From: JAICYJ01 sp036263035
GTDB taxonomy: Bacteria > Actinomycetota > Thermoleophilia > Gaiellales > JAICJC01
NCBI GenBank assembly: GCA_036263035.1
Contig: DATAHR010000021.1
Coordinates: 1 to 6,848, forward strand
Direction of reading: 5' to 3'
DNA: 6,848 nt
Positions 4,384 through 6,848 of this stretch are shown piece after piece. Position numbers and translations under genes: made by a program. Below the pieces are notes generated by a model. That model searched no databases. It saw only the letters and a program-made list of their open reading frames with translations, and had not been told where the DNA came from. Position 1 is the stretch's first letter. Every line of letters starts with the position of its first letter.

Positions 4384-4998
4384 ATGACCATTCGACTGCG
4401 ACGCATCATCCCCCTCGTGGCGGCGCTCCTGGCACTGCTCGCGATGGGCGGCTCGGCGGTTGCGAACGCCGGGACGAGCACCACGGTGCGGCTCGACCGC
4501 GGCAGCACCGCGCTGACGACCGACACCGCGACCACCGGGGTCCTCGTCAGCCACGGGATCCTTCCCCTGCCCGTCGGGCCGGCCACCGTCACGCCGGTCG
4601 TCGACCACGGCATCGCGCTTCGCTATCGCTTCCCGATCACGGGCGGCATGGTCGACGCCACCACGCTCGCCGGCTACATCAAGCACTCGGGCGGCCTGCG
4701 CTTCCTCAACCTCGCCAACGGCAAGACGCTGACGCTGACCAACTTCAAGATCCTGATCGGTGCGCACCCTGGCCTCTCGGCCATCGTGAACGGCAACCCG
4801 TCCGTGCGCGTCCGCATCTTGAACCTCGACCTCAGCGGAGCTTCGGTGGAGAAGGACATCCCCTGGGTGACCGTCTCCAACGTGAAGGCGACGCTGACCA
4901 CGACCGCGGCCGACGCGCTGAACGGCGCCCTGGGCGTCGGGTTCTTCTCCCGCGGCATCACGCTGGGCACGGCACAGGTGCACGCCCACATCGCCTGA
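4384..4998 (+). CDS. Exported protein of unknown function, HtaA-like pattern in the mature part
   Basis: The 204-residue protein starts with a clear signal peptide: basic TIRLRR, a hydrophobic core (9-21) and a signal peptidase I site VANA|G after residue 29. The mature chain is beta-rich with few charges and no cysteines. Residues 86-150 (GGMVDATTLAGYIKHSGG, then GKTLTLTNFKILI and VRILNLDLSG) recall the HtaA fold of actinobacterial surface proteins, some of which bind haem, but the match is from memory and weak; no haem ligand pattern is claimed. The end, LTTTAADALNGAL to ITLGTAQV, looks like a closing strand pair. The start is ATG 4384, with AGGGG (4371-4375) 8 bases upstream. It is divergent from carH with a shared operator, so light induction is likely. 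A strong hairpin follows the stop. Confidence 0.85.
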   Translation: MTIRLRRIIPLVAALLALLAMGGSAVANAGTSTTVRLDRGSTALTTDTATTGVLVSHGILPLPVGPATVTPVVDHGIALRYRFPITGGMVDATTLAGYIKHSGGLRFLNLANGKTLTLTNFKILIGAHPGLSAIVNGNPSVRVRILNLDLSGASVEKDIPWVTVSNVKATLTTTAADALNGALGVGFFSRGITLGTAQVHAHIA

Positions 4999-5007
4999 CG
5001 CCGTGTC

Positions 5008-5041
5008 TGCGGGCCCCGGTGCCCATCTCCCGGGGCCCGCA
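5008..5041. terminator. Bidirectional hairpin terminator between convergent genes
   Basis: TGCGGGCCCCGG (5008-5019) pairs perfectly with CCGGGGCCCGCA (5030-5041) across a 10-base loop. It begins 9 bases after the exported-protein stop and ends just before the padR stop on the other strand. No T-tract is present, as is common in GC-rich actinobacteria. Confidence 0.8.
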
Positions 5042-5045
5042 CGGC

Positions 5046-5594
5046 TCAGCGGCCTCTCCCGACGCCGAGGGCGTCGCGCACCTCGGCGATCCATGCCCGC
5101 TGGGCATCCAGCATGCGGCGTGACAGACGGTGGTTGATCATCAGCCACCGCTCGCGCTCGCCGAGGCCTCCGGCGACATCCTCGGCCTCCGCGAGCCGTT
5201 GCTGCTGGACGTCGAGCTCGCGCTCCAGCGCCTCGAGGCTGGAGCGTAGGACGTCGGGCGGAGCCAGATCCGCCACCAGCAGCCGGACGGCCGCCTCGTT
5301 CTGGATGCGTGGGAACGGCATCGGCGTCCCCAGCCACTCGCGCAGGGCGTCCCGGCCCTTCTCGGTGAGCGTGTAGCGGGTGCGCTCATTGGTGCGACCC
5401 GGCTCCTTCGCCGCCTCCAGGTAGCCCAACTTCGCCAGCCGCTTGGGCTCGGCGTAGTACTGGCTCGGTGCCGCAGCCCAGTACAGCTTGGCGCCGCGCT
5501 CCGCCATGCGGCGGATGTCGTGGGCGCCGGCGCCGTCGTCACCGACAAGCACCAGCATGACGTAGCTGAACGGTGTGAGGGAGTCGCTTGACAA
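5046..5594 (-). CDS. PadR-family transcriptional regulator
   Basis: The 182-residue protein has an N-terminal winged helix (5-90) with LTPFSYVMLVLVGDDGAGAHDI, then YYAEPKRLAKLGYLEA as recognition helix, and a wing RTNERTRYTLTEKGRDALREWL, the standard PadR pattern. The C-terminal half (95-176) is helical and rich in Glu/Arg/Gln (LEALERELDVQQQRLAEAED), the coiled-coil dimerisation part of the longer PadR class. PadR proteins usually repress a neighbouring gene until a small ligand, often phenolic, binds. The predicted start is TTG 5594-5592; a TAG lies seven codons upstream in frame and the first ATG is at residue 13, inside the HTH. A GGAGG lies 21 bases upstream, too far to be useful, so the start is uncertain. 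It is divergent from the cupin gene, its likely target. Confidence 0.88.
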   Translation of the reverse strand: MSSDSLTPFSYVMLVLVGDDGAGAHDIRRMAERGAKLYWAAAPSQYYAEPKRLAKLGYLEAAKEPGRTNERTRYTLTEKGRDALREWLGTPMPFPRIQNEAAVRLLVADLAPPDVLRSSLEALERELDVQQQRLAEAEDVAGGLGERERWLMINHRLSRRMLDAQRAWIAEVRDALGVGRGR

Positions 5595-5616
5595 AGGTCT
5601 GATTCGGATCTATAAC
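5588..5616 (+). promoter_or_regulatory. Cupin gene promoter
   Basis: TTGACA (5588-5593) is a perfect -35, with a 17-bp spacer and TATAAC (5611-5616) as -10. The predicted start site is near 5623. The -35 overlaps the proposed TTG start codon of padR on the other strand. Confidence 0.75.
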
Positions 5617-5630
5617 CTCCGAAACAGATC
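5607..5630. promoter_or_regulatory. Candidate PadR operator between overlapping promoters
   Basis: GATCT (5607-5611) and AGATC (5626-5630) form an inverted repeat with a 14-base centre; in all, 7 of 10 pairs across the site match. It spans the cupin -10 and touches the padR -10, the right place for a repressor controlling both genes. An additional imperfect palindrome, GATTCGGATC, lies at 5601-5610 in the cupin spacer. Confidence 0.4.
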
Positions 5631-5656
5631 TTACCACGAGAGGAGCGTCATGCCAA
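5628..5656 (-). promoter_or_regulatory. padR promoter, head-to-head with the cupin promoter
   Basis: On the minus strand TTGGCA (5656-5651) and TAAGAT (5633-5628) are separated by 17 bp. The -35 lies in the first codons of the cupin gene. The start would fall near 5621, inside the cupin promoter region. Confidence 0.5.
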
Positions 5657-6126
5657 CCACACTCACCCGCAACCGGCCGCTCTGGTTCTTTGCCGACCTG
5701 GCGGTCGTCCACGTCCGCGGCGAGGACACGGACGGGCGCCTGGGAATCGTCGAGATCACGATGCCCGCCGGCGACGAGCCGCCGCTGCACGTCCACCACG
5801 ATCACGACGAGATCTTCTGCGTCCTCGAAGGTGAGCTCACGCTCTATCTGCCGGGCCGGGAGCAGCTCGTCCGTGCCGGCGAGGTCTTCGTGGCCCCGCG
5901 AGGCGTGCCCCACATCTACCGGGCGGGCGACCAGGGCGCTCGCGCGCTGGTGCAGTCGTCGCCGGCCGGATTCGAGGCCTTCGTGGAGGCGGTCTCGGTC
6001 GAGGCCGACGGCGAGCGCCTCCCCGAGCCGGCCGGCCCGCCGACGGCCGAGCAGGTCGCGCGGCTGGCGGAGATCGCCGCAGAGCAGGGAATCGAACTGA
6101 TCGGCCCTCCCGGTGCGCGCCCCTGA
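5650..6126 (+). CDS. Single-domain cupin protein
   Basis: The 158-residue protein has a cupin barrel at about residues 16-115. Motif 1 fits G(x)5HxH(x)4E(x)6G exactly: G41, H47, H49, E54, G61. Motif 2 fits G(x)5PxG(x)2H: G78, P83, G85, H88; the final Asn of the classical motif is replaced by Ala. H47, H49, E54 and H88 make a complete set of metal ligands, so a metal-dependent enzyme such as a dioxygenase or isomerase is possible, but many such cupins have no known activity. The last 40 residues form a Pro-rich linker and a helix (TAEQVARLAEIAAEQGI). The start is ATG 5650, with AGGAG (5641-5645) just upstream. It is divergent from padR and probably controlled by it, so it may act on the ligand that PadR senses. 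Confidence 0.9.
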   Translation: MPTTLTRNRPLWFFADLAVVHVRGEDTDGRLGIVEITMPAGDEPPLHVHHDHDEIFCVLEGELTLYLPGREQLVRAGEVFVAPRGVPHIYRAGDQGARALVQSSPAGFEAFVEAVSVEADGERLPEPAGPPTAEQVARLAEIAAEQGIELIGPPGARP

Positions 6127-6134
6127 GGCCGGGC

Positions 6135-6171
6135 GGCACACCCCGCGGGGTCCCTATCCGCGGGGTGTGCC
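6135..6171. terminator. Strong hairpin between cupin and NADH dehydrogenase genes, likely bidirectional terminator
   Basis: GGCACACCCCGCGG (6135-6148) pairs perfectly with CCGCGGGGTGTGCC (6158-6171) across a 9-base loop. It starts 8 bases after the cupin stop. The stop codon of the minus-strand NADH dehydrogenase (6156-6154) lies in the loop, so its last codons form one stem arm. There is no T-tract. Confidence 0.75.
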
Positions 6172-6848
6172 TATCGGCTCCCGAGTCCCGGGAGCCGCTG
6201 AACCTTCCGCGGGCGCGGTCGTTGTCGACCGCTCCATCGCTTGCCTGGCGAACACCTGCTGCGTGGTGATCGTCCGCTCGGCCCGCGAGCGGCCGAAGAA
6301 GCTCACCGTCCAGTGGAAGAGCGCGCTGATCCGGTTCTTGAACCCGGTCAGGAAGGTGAGGTGCACGGTCAGCCACAGCAGCCAGCCGATGAAGCCCGAC
6401 ACCCGCACCCGGCCCAGCTCGCCGACCGCGTAGTACCGGGATACCGATGCGAGGCTGCCGAGGTCGCGATAGCGCAGGGGCCGTGGCGACGCGTCCCCGG
6501 CGAGCCGTCGGCGGATCTCGGCCGCGGCGTGCCGGCCGGATTGGATGGCGACCTCCGCCTGGCCCGGGAGGCCGTTCAGGGCCATCAGGTCGCCGATCAC
6601 GAACACCTCCGGATGGCCGGGCAGGGTGCAGTCGGGCTGCACGGGCACATGGCCCGTCCGCGTCGGCTCGACGCCCGCCTGGGCGGCCAGAGACGCGCCC
6701 AGCGGCGAGCCCTGGACCCCCGCCGACCACACCTTCGTCATCGCGGTGATGCGCTGGGTGCCCGCGGTCGTGCGCAGCTCCACCTCGGTCTCGGTCACGT
6801 CCGTCACGAGGGCACCGGTCCGTATCTCGACCCCCATCCGCTCCAGCT
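6154..6848 (-). CDS. Type II NADH dehydrogenase (NDH-2-like FAD oxidoreductase), C-terminal part (5' end outside window)
   Basis: The visible 230 residues are the C-terminal part of an NDH-2-type flavoprotein, which passes electrons from NADH to membrane quinone without pumping protons. Visible parts are the end of the NAD-binding domain (GVEIRTGALVTDV, TKVWSAGVQGSPL), the FAD-contacting GD motif (EVFVIGDLMALNGLPGQ), the following AEVAIQSG that fits the quinone-site 'A..A.Q.G' pattern, and a hydrophobic membrane-anchoring segment GFIGWLLWLTVHLTFLTGF with the downstream NR...W typical of bacterial NDH-2. The final 35 or so residues are polar and variable (TTTAPAEGSAAPGTREP). The last codons and stop lie in the terminator hairpin. 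The relation to the cupin is convergent, so no joint function is implied. Confidence 0.85.
   Translation of the reverse strand, partial: LERMGVEIRTGALVTDVTETEVELRTTAGTQRITAMTKVWSAGVQGSPLGASLAAQAGVEPTRTGHVPVQPDCTLPGHPEVFVIGDLMALNGLPGQAEVAIQSGRHAAAEIRRRLAGDASPRPLRYRDLGSLASVSRYYAVGELGRVRVSGFIGWLLWLTVHLTFLTGFKNRISALFHWTVSFFGRSRAERTITTQQVFARQAMERSTTTAPAEGSAAPGTREPIGTPRG

Noticed and set aside
6175..6197. Second stem-loop (CGGCTCCC / GGGAGCCG) next to the 6135-6171 hairpin
   Set aside because: It lies within the NADH dehydrogenase coding sequence in GC-rich Pro/Gly/Arg codons and may be chance; it is not needed to explain termination.
1..6848. tRNA, rRNA, riboswitch (including cobalamin) or CRISPR array
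   Set aside because: No cloverleaf, rRNA motif, repeat-spacer pattern or B12-box was recognised by eye. A covariance-model scan would be needed for certainty.

Overview
The window is GC-rich, uses G/C-ending codons throughout, has GTG and TTG starts, and packs its genes tightly. This suggests an actinobacterial chromosome. The gene mix (CarH-type MerR regulator, PadR regulator, two-domain VOC protein, COG0701 permease with a YHS domain) would fit a deep lineage such as Thermoleophilia, but that placement is inference only.

Layout. (1) 1-162: the last residues of an MFS-type transporter, plus strand. (2) 159-419: a non-coding element with perfect 19-bp terminal inverted repeats that include CTAG at each outer edge, and two strong internal hairpins; it looks like a MITE. 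It sits between the MFS stop codon and a minus-strand mini-ORF resembling the end of an NHL-repeat protein. (3) 502-2861, minus strand: an ArsR/SmtB-type metal sensor, directly adjoining a COG0701 permease with a C-terminal YHS domain, then a two-domain VOC protein. This reads as a metal- or metalloid-responsive cassette. (4) 2899-4256, minus strand: a CarH-like adenosylcobalamin photoreceptor/repressor whose stop overlaps the GTG start of a small polytopic membrane protein. (5) 4384-4998, plus strand: a divergent gene for an exported, possibly HtaA-like protein. The intergenic region between carH and this gene carries three 11-bp direct repeats of the TnKACA type, very like known CarH operators. 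They lie on the -35 of the exported gene and the -10 of carH. A perfect 12-bp hairpin (5008-5041) separates the exported gene from the next, convergent gene. (6) 5046-6126: a PadR regulator (minus) and a cupin (plus), divergent, with two near-consensus promoters overlapping head-to-head. (7) 6154-6848, minus strand: the C-terminal part of a type II NADH dehydrogenase, separated from the cupin by a 14-bp perfect hairpin.

Three small sensor-effector modules lie side by side: metal (ArsR with permease/VOC), light and B12 (CarH with an exported protein and a membrane protein), and an unknown, possibly phenolic, ligand (PadR with cupin). The most notable is the light/B12 module. Its predicted targets are not carotenoid genes but an exported protein and a membrane protein of unknown role.
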